Source: Bacillus pseudomycoides DSM 12442
GTDB lineage: Bacteria; Bacillota; Bacilli; Bacillales; Bacillaceae_G
Direction of reading: 5' to 3'
Length of the DNA stretch: 64,000 bases
NCBI RefSeq assembly: GCF_000161455.1
Contig: NZ_CM000745.1
Span: 1,526,063 to 1,590,062, forward strand
Shown here piece after piece: positions 1-9,063 of the stretch (position 1 is the stretch's first letter; each line of letters opens with the position of its first letter). Under the pieces are notes generated by a model, which saw nothing but the letters and a program-made list of their open reading frames with translations, was not told the origin of the DNA and did not search any database. Both the position numbers and the translations under genes were made by a program.

Positions 1-1
1 T

Positions 2-502
2 ATTGTCGATACTTATTTGTCATTAATAAAAGCAATCGTACATAAGGTTCTTATTCCGCTTAAAAATGATGGACTTATAGATGAATGTATCAATGATATT
101 TTTCTTTCAGTTTGGAATAATGCAAACAAGTTTCATGGAGAGCCGGAAGATTTTAAGAAATGGATTGCAGCGGTTGCTAAGTTTAAAGCAATTGATTACT
201 ACAGAAAATCCATTAAGGAAGTTGAGGTTACCTCAGATGATTTTGATGTAAATACAGGAAAATCGATAGAAGATGAACTGATTATAATGGAAGATAGGGA
301 TGAACTGATAAAGTTAATTAATCAATTAGAGCCTATAGATCAAAAGATTTTTATCATGAAATTTCTTCTAGGGTTAAAGACGGAGGAAATAGGAGAAAAG
401 CTCGGTTTAACGCGAGCGGCGATAGATAATCGGATTTATCGAGGGAAAAAGAAATTACAAAAAAATGCTACGAATCTTAGTTTAGGAGGTAGTGTAATAT
501 GA
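2..502 (+). CDS. ECF-type RNA polymerase sigma factor (5'-truncated by window edge)
   Basis: The reading frame is open to the left edge, so the true start lies outside the window; a TTG at 17 is probably internal. The visible 166 residues hold most of sigma region 2 (ECINDIFLSVWNN, then the KWIAAVAKFKAIDYYRK helix) and a complete region 4 helix-turn-helix (LEPIDQKIFIMKF, EEIGEKLGLTRAAIDNRIYRGKKKL). The stop overlaps the next start as ATGA (499-502), which implies translational coupling to the DUF4179 gene. In this family such pairs are a sigma factor and its membrane anti-sigma factor, so the gene probably directs transcription of its own operon in response to an envelope signal. The signal cannot be read from the sequence. 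Confidence 0.9.
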   Translation: MVDTYLSLIKAIVHKVLIPLKNDGLIDECINDIFLSVWNNANKFHGEPEDFKKWIAAVAKFKAIDYYRKSIKEVEVTSDDFDVNTGKSIEDELIIMEDRDELIKLINQLEPIDQKIFIMKFLLGLKTEEIGEKLGLTRAAIDNRIYRGKKKLQKNATNLSLGGSVI

Positions 503-1599
503 AAGACATTTACGAGCTGTTAAATGACATTGATATAGATGAAAAAGAATTAGAGGAAATGAAGGCTTATGAATTTGAAAAGGAAAAAGTGAAACGTAAC
601 TTAAAACAGGCTATATATATAAAGAAAAAAACGAAGAACTGGAAAAAGGGTGTCGCTGTTGCATCTATTTTAGTAGGGTTGTCAGTTGCAACACTTGGAA
701 TTGGATTTCCTACTTATGCAGGAGGGCTTCCGATTGTAGGTAATATTTTTCGGTTTTTAGATAATGGTAGAACGGGACTTTATGAAAATTATAAAGAATT
801 TTCTACTGAGTTAAATATGGTGAGGGAAAGTAATGGGATTAAAATAACAATCAATGATGTGATTTCTGATGGACGAACTGTATCAATAACATATTCAATG
901 GAAAGTGAGCAAGATTTAGGAGATGACCCAATTATATTAGGTGGGTTAGATATAATGGGGTCTGATGGAGGAACAGGAAGTTCTCAAATTTCTAAAGTTG
1001 CAGATAAAAAGTATGTAGGTATGGCGACAACGATACATCATAGCAGTAATAAAAAAGACAAAATAAACCTTAGATGGAATATAGACAAAATAGAAATACC
1101 GGATAAAAAGAAAGAAATAAAAGGGAATTGGAATTTTGCTCTTACTGTAAAGGCAATGGATAGTAAAGAAAAAATAATTAGTGGAAGTTCCGAAAAAGAA
1201 GGCGTAAAAGTAAATATGGAAAAGGTGGCAGTGTCACCGATAACGTTTATTCTTTATTACAATCAAGAAGTTTCTAAAAATACAAGGAAGGAATGGGATG
1301 CTGTAGATGTTGAGTTGGAAGTTAAAGATGATTTAGGTAATCATTATTCTGGAGAAGGAAATGGTGGATCAGGTAAGGATTCCTATAATATTCATTGGAG
1401 TGATACATTTCAAAAGCTCAATGAAAATGCAACGAAACTAATTATTACTCCCCGGATTAATTTGCGAGTTCATACTCCTGAAAACCATGGCGGGGTAGAA
1501 ATGAGTGGTAGAAAAGAGAAGAAGATTGAAGTACCTAAAAAAGAAGCAAAAAGTAAAGATATTGTTTTAGATGATATTGTGATTGATTTGAAGAAGTAA
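499..1599 (+). CDS. DUF4179 membrane protein, probable anti-sigma factor
   Basis: A 366-residue protein with a charged cytoplasmic N-terminus (about 1-48), one hydrophobic segment (about 50-72, VAVASILVGLSVATLGIG) and a long extracytoplasmic part beginning with the DUF4179 pattern (YAGGLPIVGNIFRF). The start overlaps the sigma factor stop by 4 bases (ATGA). DUF4179 proteins are typically encoded directly after ECF sigma genes, and the N-terminus is taken to hold the sigma factor inactive until a signal is sensed outside. That role here is inferred from family and context. A strong terminator follows the stop. Confidence 0.85.
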   Translation: MKDIYELLNDIDIDEKELEEMKAYEFEKEKVKRNLKQAIYIKKKTKNWKKGVAVASILVGLSVATLGIGFPTYAGGLPIVGNIFRFLDNGRTGLYENYKEFSTELNMVRESNGIKITINDVISDGRTVSITYSMESEQDLGDDPIILGGLDIMGSDGGTGSSQISKVADKKYVGMATTIHHSSNKKDKINLRWNIDKIEIPDKKKEIKGNWNFALTVKAMDSKEKIISGSSEKEGVKVNMEKVAVSPITFILYYNQEVSKNTRKEWDAVDVELEVKDDLGNHYSGEGNGGSGKDSYNIHWSDTFQKLNENATKLIITPRINLRVHTPENHGGVEMSGRKEKKIEVPKKEAKSKDIVLDDIVIDLKK

Positions 1600-1607
1600 T
1601 AGGTGTA

Positions 1608-1642
1608 AGGACTGTCTTGTTTACACAAGGCAGTCCTTTTTC
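1608..1642 (+). terminator. Rho-independent terminator of the sigma/DUF4179 operon
   Basis: AGGACTG...CAGTCCT stem extended by TCTTGT/ACAAGG, followed by a T run, just after the DUF4179 stop. Confidence 0.85.
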
Positions 1643-1830
1643 ATGAAACCACTATAAACAATAAATAGTTATATTTTTTGCGGGGAAACAAGGAACTGGT
1701 GTTAACAATCACGAAGAAATTAAGTAAAGGAGTGACTCGTGGTGTATGAATTGAAATGGATAAATCATGATAAATTAGTAATATTTGTTGCATAATAGAA
1801 TGCTGGAATTATTATTGAAGGGGTATTTAT

Positions 1831-2708
1831 AGGGGACATTCACATAATCATGGTCATTCACAAAATAAAAAAGCGTTAATGGTTGTATTCATATTAACGA
1901 CAAGTTTTATGATTGCTGAGGTTATTAGTGGATTTGTAACGAATAGTTTAGCACTTTTATCAGATGCTGGGCATATGCTAAGTGATGCAGTCTCTCTTGC
2001 TTTAAGTTTACTTGCCTTTAAAATTGGAGAAAAAAAGGCGACTTTAGACAAAATATATGGATATAAGCGAATTGAAATATTAGCCACATTGTGCAATGGT
2101 GGCGTTCTTATTGCTATCTCGATATACATTTTTATCGAAGCAATTCGCCGTTTTCATGAACCAGTAGAGATTGCAAGCAATGGCATGTTAATGATTGCTG
2201 TTTTCGGTTTGTTCATTAATATTACGTCAGCATGGATTTTAATGCGAGGCGGAGATGTGAAAGGAAATTTAAATGTACGAAGTGCTTTTTTGCATGTCTT
2301 AGGTGATTTATTAGGATCAGTGGGAGCAATTATTGCAGCGATACTTATTAAATTTTTTGGCTAGACAGTTGCCGATCCAATTGCCAGTATCCTCGTTTCC
2401 ATCTTAGTCATTATAAGTGGCTGGCGTGTAACACATGATACCGTTCATATATTGATGTGGAAGAAGTGAAAGATACATTATTAAACATTGCAATTGTAAA
2501 AGAAGTGCACGATTTACACATATGGTCGGTTACATCAGATTTTCAAGTTTTAACGTGTCATCTTGTTATAGAAAAAGGTGAGGAAGCACAAAGTGTATTA
2601 GCAGAAGCAATACGTTTATTGAAGGACAGTTTTCATGTAGAGCATGTTACGATTCAAATAGAAATAGAGAGGGACTCTATCCATAAAGAACCACTTTGCA
2701 AAGTATGA
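1831..2708 (+). pseudogene. CDF-family cation efflux protein (CzcD-like), inactivated
   Basis: Reading through the lesions gives a cation diffusion facilitator: His-rich N-terminus (HSHNHGHSQNK), metal-site motifs DAGHMLSD and HVLGDLLGS in the membrane domain, and a cytoplasmic C-terminal domain (KEVHDLHIWS). Three lesions are visible. No ATG/GTG/TTG lies in frame ahead of the His-rich start; the first in-frame ATG (1879) is about 14 codons inside. An in-frame TAG sits at 2362-2364 where GWTVADP is expected, consistent with TGG to TAG. At about 2448-2456 the frame changes between VHILM and IDVEEV, as if a few tens of bases were lost between short repeats (ATTGATG/TTGATG). The intact family exports Zn2+/Co2+/Cd2+ using the proton gradient; this copy should not. 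Confidence 0.85.
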
Positions 2709-2851
2709 AAGAAAAAAGATGATAAAAAGTGTCATAAACCATCTTAGGAAACATACATATATATAATGTGGCCACAAACAGTTTGTAAGGTAAATATTTC
2801 ATGATATTACTTTACTTCTAAAATATCATCTTTTATAATCAAAGTGGTAAT

Positions 2852-2873
2852 TGATAGAGATTATCATTTTCAA
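2852..2873 (+). promoter_or_regulatory. Fur box upstream of fbpA
   Basis: TGATAGAGATTATCATTTTC closely resembles the Bacillus Fur operator (alternating GATAAT repeats around GATTATCATT). It lies about 27 bases before the ATG of a Fur-regulated basic protein, so iron repression is expected. Confidence 0.7.
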
Positions 2874-2899
2874 TGATTGTGGAAAGGAGTTTTTAAAAG

Positions 2900-3070
2900 A
2901 TGAGTAGTCAACTCCGTTTTGCTGTTGAAAATCGTAAGAGGCAGTTAATTGATCAGTTAATTGGGGCGGGTGTGTTTAAAATTCTCGATCGACAATTATA
3001 CGAGCTTTCTTTAGAGGAACTAGAAAAAGAGTATAGGGACATTGAGAAATATGCCGAGATTCGCGCATAG
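2900..3070 (+). CDS. fbpA: Fur-regulated basic protein FbpA
   Basis: A 56-residue ORF starting at ATG 2900 with a GGAAAGGAG ribosome-binding site. The protein has the FbpA pattern: QLRFAVENRKRQLIDQL, then DRQLYELSLEELEKEY. In Bacillus subtilis the small basic proteins FbpA/B/C belong to the Fur regulon and act with the small RNA FsrA in the iron-sparing response, lowering translation of iron-rich proteins. The upstream Fur-box-like sequence and downstream terminator make it a monocistronic Fur-controlled gene here. Whether it works as an RNA chaperone in this organism is inferred from the family. Confidence 0.85.
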   Translation: MSSQLRFAVENRKRQLIDQLIGAGVFKILDRQLYELSLEELEKEYRDIEKYAEIRA

Positions 3071-3089
3071 TTATATAGAATTGTAAAGG

Positions 3090-3131
3090 AAGAGCCGTTT
3101 GTGTTGAGAGAACACGTAAACGGCTCTTTTC
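3090..3131. terminator. Bidirectional terminator between fbpA and the GntR gene
   Basis: AAGAGCCGTTT...AAACGGCTCTTTT inverted repeat with T/A runs on both sides, serving the convergent fbpA (+) and GntR (-) genes. Confidence 0.85.
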
Positions 3132-3132
3132 A

Positions 3133-3804
3133 TTATTTCATAGAGATTATTTTTTGGATTTCTTTCATTGGTCGTAACCAGTTTTGAGACATGATTTGTT
3201 CTATTTGTGCTGCATCCTGGTTTTTTAATGCCTCAATTATTAAATTGTGCTCTTCAATCGATTTACGTGCAGGAATGAAGTTTTGGAAAAAAAGGTATTC
3301 AAGACGTAACACATGAAGTTGTATGTTTGCTAAGAAAGGCTCGATATATGTATTTTTAGCGATTGATACGATTGTATTATGAAATTGTATATCTAAGTTT
3401 AATGCTTGTTTTGAATTTTTTTCATCTATAGCATTTTGAAATGCCTCGTTTATTTCAGAAAGTCTTATCAGGTCGGTGTCGTTTATTTGATGAATTGCTT
3501 GTTTTCCAATAATGGTATGAAGGCCAGCGATCGTTTCATAAATGACAGATACATCTTCTAATTTTATAGGGGTGATTTTTGTTTTTTGTCCTGGAACCAT
3601 CTCGACCAGTCCTGAAAGTTCTAACACTTGCAGTGCTTCTCTAACCGGTGTTCTGCTCACACCTAAAGCTTCAGCTAGCTCTCCATCATTAATCTTTTCA
3701 TCAGGTTGTAAAACACCTTCAATAATCCAATCTTGTAGTTGGTTTAAAACGAGGGATTTAGCAGATACTCTTTCTTGCTTTCGATAGTTTTGAGGAATAG
3801 GCAT
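3133..3804 (-). CDS. GntR-family (FadR/FCD subfamily) transcriptional regulator
   Basis: 223 residues. The N-terminal winged helix-turn-helix (about 15-75) has the typical recognition segment LAEALGVSRTPVREALQVL. The C-terminal all-helical half is FCD-like, a domain that normally binds small carboxylates or amino acids through metal-ligating histidines. It starts 16 bases after the stop of the DMT exporter on the same strand, so the two are probably co-transcribed and the regulator likely controls that exporter. The effector cannot be predicted. Confidence 0.85.
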   Translation of the reverse strand: MPIPQNYRKQERVSAKSLVLNQLQDWIIEGVLQPDEKINDGELAEALGVSRTPVREALQVLELSGLVEMVPGQKTKITPIKLEDVSVIYETIAGLHTIIGKQAIHQINDTDLIRLSEINEAFQNAIDEKNSKQALNLDIQFHNTIVSIAKNTYIEPFLANIQLHVLRLEYLFFQNFIPARKSIEEHNLIIEALKNQDAAQIEQIMSQNWLRPMKEIQKIISMK

Positions 3805-3820
3805 GATCGAACAGTTCCTT

Positions 3821-4786
3821 TCATTTTATGTTTTGTTTTTTCGTAACGGCAAGTCGTAGTTTCGGTTTTCCTTCATCTGGCTTTTGGCTTAGTACAAGTA
3901 CCATTACAATAATACAAAGAGCGCCTAAAAATTGGAACGATTGAAACGGAACATGCAAAATGAGAATAGAAGAAATGATAGCTGCAAGTGGTTCTGTACA
4001 ACCAAATAATGTAGTTTCTTTCGGTGTAAGATATCGTATGCTGTCTAAATATAAATAAAATGCGATGAGTGTGCCGAAAATAACAACGAATGTAATGAGA
4101 AAAAGATTGTTAGGCTGAAAATATTTCATGCCAGATAATAAGATAAACTCGTTCGTGGAGAGAAAATGTAAGACGGTTACACCAACTCCTCCAATAATCA
4201 TCCCCCATCCAACAATGACAGATGAAGACCATTTCTCTAATAATTCCTTTGAATAAAGGCTATAGAATGCTAGTGATAAACCGGATAAAATGCCCCAAAC
4301 GATAGCTGGTGTTGAAACAGCTAAATTATCAATGGATCCATTCGTTAGCAAGAAAAAGGTCCCGATTAAAGATAGTACGATAGAAATAAAATCGATTTTA
4401 GTAGGACGAATATTCCATTTAAAGATAAGGTAAACAGTTATAAATATTGGTGCTAAATATTGTAACAATGTTGCGACTGCAGCATTTCCTTCCTGAATAG
4501 AAGCAAAATAGGTATATTGTACAGCAAGCATACCTAACAATCCAAACAGAATTATTTTGTTTGCCTCAGCTTTTTGCTTCCAAATGCCAAGTACTTCTGA
4601 TTTTTTACTGCCAAATGAGGAGAATAAGAGCAAAATAATTCCGGATATAAGTAATCGAATTGTAACTAACCATTCTGTAGAAACATTTTCTTGTTGAAAC
4701 AGTTGTTGTGCAGCGGTCCCGGATAATCCCCATAAACTAGCACCTGTAATGACCATAATAATGCCTTTCAATCTTCCTGAATCCAT
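3821..4786 (-). CDS. EamA/DMT-family transporter
   Basis: 321 residues, almost wholly hydrophobic, arranged as two EamA repeats of about five membrane segments each (first repeat begins LKGIIMVITGASLWGLSG; second near AIVWGILSGLSLAFYSLYSK, ending in a KETTLFGCTEPLAA segment). Drug/metabolite-superfamily members of this type mostly export amino acids or other metabolites. An AGGAGG ribosome-binding site precedes the start. It is the first gene of a two-gene unit with the GntR regulator. Substrate unknown. Confidence 0.85.
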   Translation of the reverse strand: MDSGRLKGIIMVITGASLWGLSGTAAQQLFQQENVSTEWLVTIRLLISGIILLLFSSFGSKKSEVLGIWKQKAEANKIILFGLLGMLAVQYTYFASIQEGNAAVATLLQYLAPIFITVYLIFKWNIRPTKIDFISIVLSLIGTFFLLTNGSIDNLAVSTPAIVWGILSGLSLAFYSLYSKELLEKWSSSVIVGWGMIIGGVGVTVLHFLSTNEFILLSGMKYFQPNNLFLITFVVIFGTLIAFYLYLDSIRYLTPKETTLFGCTEPLAAIISSILILHVPFQSFQFLGALCIIVMVLVLSQKPDEGKPKLRLAVTKKQNIK

Positions 4787-4943
4787 AGCTGGGTCCTCCT
4801 TTCAAAAAGAAAATCTAATTGAAATATTGAATACAATATGTAATATATCACGAGTAATATTAAAAATAAACAGAATTTTTTAACATTAAAGATAGACATG
4901 TAATAGTTATAATTATGGTAAAATATTGTAAAGGAGGGATTTG

Positions 4944-5258
4944 ATGATCGGTGGATTTATAATCAGCTTTCTTGTAGGCATGTTAATCATTATTATGGGA
5001 TACCAAATTCATATAAAAAAGCGATTATTTCTCATTGCAGGATACCAAGAAGAGACTTTCGTGGGGGATAAAGAGAAACTTGCAAAAATATCTGGGATTT
5101 TTTCTTACGTAATAGGAATTACTACCGCTCTGTTACCATTTGGACTAGAATCAATTGGTGATGCTGCAGGGGTTGGGTATGGGATTTTTGTTGTTATAAG
5201 TACAATTGTACTTGTTATATGGGCTAATGTAATAAATAAGCCTCACAAATCTGAATGA
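4944..5258 (+). CDS. Small DUF3784-like membrane protein
   Basis: 104 residues with three hydrophobic segments (about 3-22, 48-66, 74-94) and the charged loop KKRLFLIAGYQEETFVGDKEKLAK typical of DUF3784 proteins. ATG 4944 is preferred over TTG 4941 because the AAGGAGGG ribosome-binding site (4931-4938) is better spaced for it. No function is established for the family. It stands alone with its own terminator. Confidence 0.7.
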   Translation: MIGGFIISFLVGMLIIIMGYQIHIKKRLFLIAGYQEETFVGDKEKLAKISGIFSYVIGITTALLPFGLESIGDAAGVGYGIFVVISTIVLVIWANVINKPHKSE

Positions 5259-5267
5259 TAAACGAAA

Positions 5268-5305
5268 GCAAGATGGTAACCTTTTGAGGAAGCCATCTTG
5301 TTTTT
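5268..5305 (+). terminator. Rho-independent terminator
   Basis: GCAAGATGG...CCATCTTG stem followed by TTTTT, after the DUF3784-like gene. Confidence 0.8.
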
Positions 5306-5343
5306 GAAATCACTTTATAGTTAGTAATCTTATGAATTTTGTA

Positions 5344-6531
5344 TTATGAGACAACGGTAAAAGGGGGAATTGGATCAACAAAATCATCCCACTCTTGATT
5401 CATTTCTTCCCCGGTTAATAAGCATGTATCCAAAGAGCGTTCAATTTCATATTGATTCATTTCAACTCCAATAAAGACTAGTTCTGTTATTCGATCCCCA
5501 TATTGATCATCCCAATTTTTTAAGATTTCTGGTTCTTCCCTAAGTATTTGCTGTTGCTCAGCTGCAGGTAATGTTACAACCCATTCACCAGCTCCTTGAA
5601 TGGTAATGGAAGAGCCAGCTTGAGAGAGAAGCCCCATCATGTGATTACGAGATGCAAGCCAGAAAAAACCTTTCGCTCTTACAATATCTAATGGCCATTT
5701 TTGTAACCAATTCATAAGTCGAACAGGATGAAATGGACGTTTGCGGCGATAAACAAAGGAACTAATGCCGTATTCTTCTGTTTCTGGTGTATGGTGTTCG
5801 CTATTTAACTCCTGAATCCAACCAGCTGCTTGACTTGCTTCATCATAGTTAAATAAATTTGTATTTAAAATTTCATCTAGTGGAACCACGCTAAATGAAG
5901 ATTCAATGATTTTTGCTCCAGGATTTAATTTTTGTAAGAGGCGATAGAGTTCCATACTATCTTCTTTTTCTAGTAAATCCACTTTGTTCAAAAGAATCAC
6001 ATTTGCAAATTCAATCTGATCAATTAGTAGATCGATAACTTCTCGAGTATCTGTTTCATCAATTGCTTGCTTTCGATCTAGTAAACTTTCACCAGCTGCA
6101 AAATCATCCCAAAATCGGTTTGCATCGACTACGGTAACCATTGTATCGAGACGACATTTGTTCGTTAAATCAATTTCAAGTGTCTCATCTATATACGTAA
6201 ATGTTTGTGCAACAGGAATTGGTTCACTAATGCCGGAAGATTCAATAACAATGTAGTCAATATCTCCTGTCTCTACAAGGCGATTTACTTCAATAATTAA
6301 GTCTTCTCGAAGTGTACAACATATACAGCCGTTTTGAATTTCTACTAATTTTTCTTCTGTACGAGAAAAACCTCCTTGTTTCACAAGAGCAGCGTCAATA
6401 TTTACTTCGCTCATATCATTTACAATGACAGCTACTTTTAAGCCCGCTCTATTTGTCAAAATATGATTCAATAATGTTGTTTTTCCAGAACCTAAAAAAC
6501 CACTTAAAACGGTAATGGGTATTTTTTTCAT
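5344..6531 (-). CDS. COG0523/CobW-family GTP-binding metallochaperone, Zur-controlled
   Basis: 395 residues. The G domain carries the P-loop GFLGSGKTTL (residues 11-20), the metal-binding motif CICC (69-72), and the NKVD guanine-specificity motif (about 180). The C-terminal CobW domain follows (SFVYRRKRPFHPVRLMNWL). COG0523 GTPases bind zinc through CxCC and are thought to deliver it to client enzymes; those under Zur are made in zinc starvation. Two Zur-type operators lie in the divergent region before this gene, supporting a zinc role rather than cobalamin or nitrile hydratase maturation. AGGAGG ribosome-binding site. Clients unknown. Confidence 0.9.
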   Translation of the reverse strand: MKKIPITVLSGFLGSGKTTLLNHILTNRAGLKVAVIVNDMSEVNIDAALVKQGGFSRTEEKLVEIQNGCICCTLREDLIIEVNRLVETGDIDYIVIESSGISEPIPVAQTFTYIDETLEIDLTNKCRLDTMVTVVDANRFWDDFAAGESLLDRKQAIDETDTREVIDLLIDQIEFANVILLNKVDLLEKEDSMELYRLLQKLNPGAKIIESSFSVVPLDEILNTNLFNYDEASQAAGWIQELNSEHHTPETEEYGISSFVYRRKRPFHPVRLMNWLQKWPLDIVRAKGFFWLASRNHMMGLLSQAGSSITIQGAGEWVVTLPAAEQQQILREEPEILKNWDDQYGDRITELVFIGVEMNQYEIERSLDTCLLTGEEMNQEWDDFVDPIPPFTVVS

Positions 6532-6547
6532 TGTATATTCCTCCTGT

Positions 6548-6570
6548 TAAATCGTAATCATTACGTTTTA
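6548..6570. promoter_or_regulatory. Zur box 1 (proximal to the COG0523 gene)
   Basis: AAATCGTAATCATTACG is close to the Bacillus Zur operator core (TCGTAATNATTACGA). It sits just upstream of the COG0523 ribosome-binding site. Confidence 0.8.
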
Positions 6571-6600
6571 TGATAAATAATTTTAAAGAGAAATGCAACA

Positions 6601-6625
6601 ATAAATCATAATGATTACGATTTAT
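6601..6625. promoter_or_regulatory. Zur box 2 (proximal to ycgR)
   Basis: AAATCATAATGATTACGATTT is a near-perfect palindrome matching the Zur operator, about 50 bases from box 1. One box per divergent promoter is the simplest reading. Confidence 0.8.
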
Positions 6626-6718
6626 GAATAGAAGTGAAGTATGAAAAATGTTTGGGATTTGTCATAGAAGAAGAGGACAAGCATACGTTTAAATATGAAT
6701 AAAACGGAGGCGAGGAAG

Positions 6719-7693
6719 TTGGTTTTTAATAGAATATCAAAGGAGTTAATTGGTAAGATCCTCATTGTTATCTTTCTTTTTTTGTTATTTTTTGTAGATT
6801 TTACAAGTCTATCAAACTTGCACAAGAGTATTCCAAAAGAATGGTTAAACGTAAATGCAATTTTTTTAAGTATTTTCTTTGAAGCAGTCCCGTTTATTTT
6901 ATTAGGGGTTATTGTTTCTTCCATTATTCAAGTATTTGTGACGGAAGATATGATTCAAAAGGTACTACCAAAGTCACCTATCGCTATGATGCTACCAGCG
7001 GCATTTGTAGGCGTTATATTTCCAATGTGTGAATGTGTCATCATTCCTATTGTAAGAAGGCTCATTCAAAAGGGGTTACCACTTCATGTTGGTATTGTTA
7101 TTTTGGTGAGTGCTCCCATTATGAATCCAATTGTTTTTTTATCAACTTTTTATGCGTTTCAAACAAATCCGTCGATTATATATGCTCGCTTTGGTATAAC
7201 TTTTCTAGTTGCACTTCTTATTGGATTAGTTGTGTACTACTGTTACCATGGGAAAAATGTATTAAAGGATGTAATAGTTCCAATACATGAAAAACAAAAA
7301 AAGAGTTGGAAAGATGTTGTAAATCATACAGTTGATGAGTTTTTTGATACAGGGAAATATTTATTAATTGGTGCGTGCTTGGCAAGTTTATTTCAAACGT
7401 TTTTAGATCGAAATGCTCTTGATGCAGTAGCACATAGTGAAGTAATTTCACCATTTGTGATGATGGGATTTGGGTATGTATTATCCCTTTGTTCAGCAGC
7501 TGATGCTTTTATCGCAGCATCTTTTGGTCATATATTTTCTACTAAAGCTCTTCTTTCATTTCTTGTATTTGGTCCAATGCTTGATTTTAAAAATACATTT
7601 ATGTTATTTGCTTATTTCCAAAAGAAATTTGTATTCGCGTTTATTGGGATTGTAATTGTGGCTGTGTATATTGTTGTTCAGCTGATAATGTGA
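6719..7693 (+). CDS. ycgR: YcgR-like UPF0718 permease, zinc-starvation regulon
   Basis: About 324 residues and eight hydrophobic segments. The conserved motif FPMCECVIIPIVRRLIQKG and a second-half motif (SLCSAADAFIAASFG) mark the DUF318/ArsP-like permease family. The start is uncertain: ATG 6695 has no good ribosome-binding site, whereas TTG 6719 has ACGGAGG eight bases upstream, so TTG is preferred. It pairs with the next gene as in B. subtilis ycgR-ycgQ, which is repressed by Zur, and a Zur box lies upstream here too. A role in zinc acquisition is inferred from this regulation; transport has not been shown from sequence. Confidence 0.85.
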   Translation: MVFNRISKELIGKILIVIFLFLLFFVDFTSLSNLHKSIPKEWLNVNAIFLSIFFEAVPFILLGVIVSSIIQVFVTEDMIQKVLPKSPIAMMLPAAFVGVIFPMCECVIIPIVRRLIQKGLPLHVGIVILVSAPIMNPIVFLSTFYAFQTNPSIIYARFGITFLVALLIGLVVYYCYHGKNVLKDVIVPIHEKQKKSWKDVVNHTVDEFFDTGKYLLIGACLASLFQTFLDRNALDAVAHSEVISPFVMMGFGYVLSLCSAADAFIAASFGHIFSTKALLSFLVFGPMLDFKNTFMLFAYFQKKFVFAFIGIVIVAVYIVVQLIM

Positions 7694-7709
7694 TTAAGGA
7701 GGGGGGAAA

Positions 7710-8600
7710 ATGCGTAATCAAGAACAAAGAAGATTCCATAGTTATATTCGCGGTATCATTTTAATTGGTTTTGCAATGCTGTTATTTAAACTTCTTGTAA
7801 CAGGGAATATTGACCATTTCATTGCACCGAAAATGATAAAGTTCACATATGCGACCTTTGCAGTTTCACTTCTTCTTGGATGTGTACAAGTATGGAAAAA
7901 TGGTGAAGAGAAACAAAATGCTTGTGGTTGTTGTGAACCTCAAACAGTGCCGAAATCAAAAATGGGTGTTTTTCTGTTATACGCCTTGTTTCTTGTTCCT
8001 ATTGTTAGTGCATTTTTATTCTCGAATGTAACGATTGATGGTAGTCTCGCATCAAAGCGAGGAATGAATCAGAATGCACAGGCAAAGAGTGTAGAGAAGA
8101 AAGTGCCACAAACGAAACAGGTTAGTTCTGATTGGAGAGAGTTATTAGTTGATAAAGAAGAGGAGCCGATTCAAAATCTTCCTGCATCAGGGCAGTCATC
8201 AGAAGAATTAGCAAGAAATGTGCTGAAACAAAAAACAATACAAGTTGATGATAAAAATTACATTCAAACGATGGATGTAATTGGTCAGGATGTTCTTGGA
8301 TTTAAGGGGAAACAAATTACATTTACTGGTTTTATATATAATGATAAAGAAGTGAAAGGAGATAAAACAGTGGTTGCTCGGTACGGCATTACATGTTGTA
8401 TTGCAGATGCTTCTGTGTGGGGAATGATTGTTTCTGGAGACGAAATAAACACTCTGTCAGAAGAGACGTGGGTGAAAGTCACAGGGACATTAGATGAAAC
8501 GACATATAAAGGGACGTTGTTTCCACTTGTAAAAGTAAGTAAAGTAGAAAAGGTGGAAAAGCCGAAGGATCCATATGTGTATGATGCTTTGCCGCAATGA
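7710..8600 (+). CDS. ycgQ: YcgQ-like TIGR03943 membrane protein
   Basis: 296 residues. The N-terminal half has three membrane segments around a short Cys-rich loop (ACGCCEP, a possible metal site). The C-terminal half is an extracytoplasmic domain with the pattern FKGKQITFTGFIYND ... ITCCIADASVWG and a conserved Cys pair. This architecture is TIGR03943/DUF1980, found next to DUF318 permeases. It begins 16 bases after ycgR behind AAGGAGGGGG, so the two form a Zur-controlled operon. The protein probably supports the permease in zinc uptake; the biochemical role is unknown. Confidence 0.85.
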   Translation: MRNQEQRRFHSYIRGIILIGFAMLLFKLLVTGNIDHFIAPKMIKFTYATFAVSLLLGCVQVWKNGEEKQNACGCCEPQTVPKSKMGVFLLYALFLVPIVSAFLFSNVTIDGSLASKRGMNQNAQAKSVEKKVPQTKQVSSDWRELLVDKEEEPIQNLPASGQSSEELARNVLKQKTIQVDDKNYIQTMDVIGQDVLGFKGKQITFTGFIYNDKEVKGDKTVVARYGITCCIADASVWGMIVSGDEINTLSEETWVKVTGTLDETTYKGTLFPLVKVSKVEKVEKPKDPYVYDALPQ

Positions 8601-9063
8601 TAATTTGAAAGAGCAATTAGCATTGCTAAGGAATGAGGGGTGAAGGCATACCCACTGTATCTTCTTTCTAAAGCGACATATGGATAAGTTTGTGAAAGTT
8701 AGTAATCGAAAAAAAGAATTACAAAACATATATAAAGAGTATTAAGCCTGTATGATTTTAAAAGAAAAGATCTGGTACATTAAATAAAAAAGCTTTCTTT
8801 ACTTCATTAGGGTAAAGAAAGCTTTTTTATGGATTGGTCTTCAGGATATTATTTTTCCGAAACCTCAATTACTTTAACTCATAATTAGTGGGGATGAAGA
8901 GAATTGTCACTTTATAAATTACAGCAAACTCTACACCTTTATTTTATTAAACAATTATACGTAATTGGATAGCGTATTTTGGATAGATTAAAAATATGAA
9001 TGTATAAGTGAATATGTTTTGTAATTGTATTGGGAAGGAAAACTTTCGGAGGGATGTATTTTT
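8601..9063. other. Intergenic region with decayed coding scraps
   Basis: About 460 bases. A terminator lies in the middle (8786-8828). Between 8640 and 8745 there are only very short frames, for example a 21-codon ORF beginning ATGGATAAG at 8679; these look like gene debris. No family is recognisable. Confidence 0.4.
8786..8829 (+). terminator. Strong rho-independent terminator
   Basis: Perfect 17-bp stem (AAAAAAGCTTTCTTTAC and its complement) around a 9-base loop, ending in a T run; symmetrical, so it may act in both directions. Confidence 0.85.

Noticed and set aside
3542..3787. 81-codon plus-strand frame inside the GntR gene
   Set aside because: Antisense shadow without a start signal.
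6622..6924. 100-codon minus-strand frame near the Zur boxes
   Set aside because: Antisense to the ycgR start, no ribosome-binding site, composition of a shadow frame.
9025..9063. Longer N-terminus for the isochorismatase-like protein
   Set aside because: The added 13 residues cover the GGAGGG ribosome-binding site of the better start at 9064.
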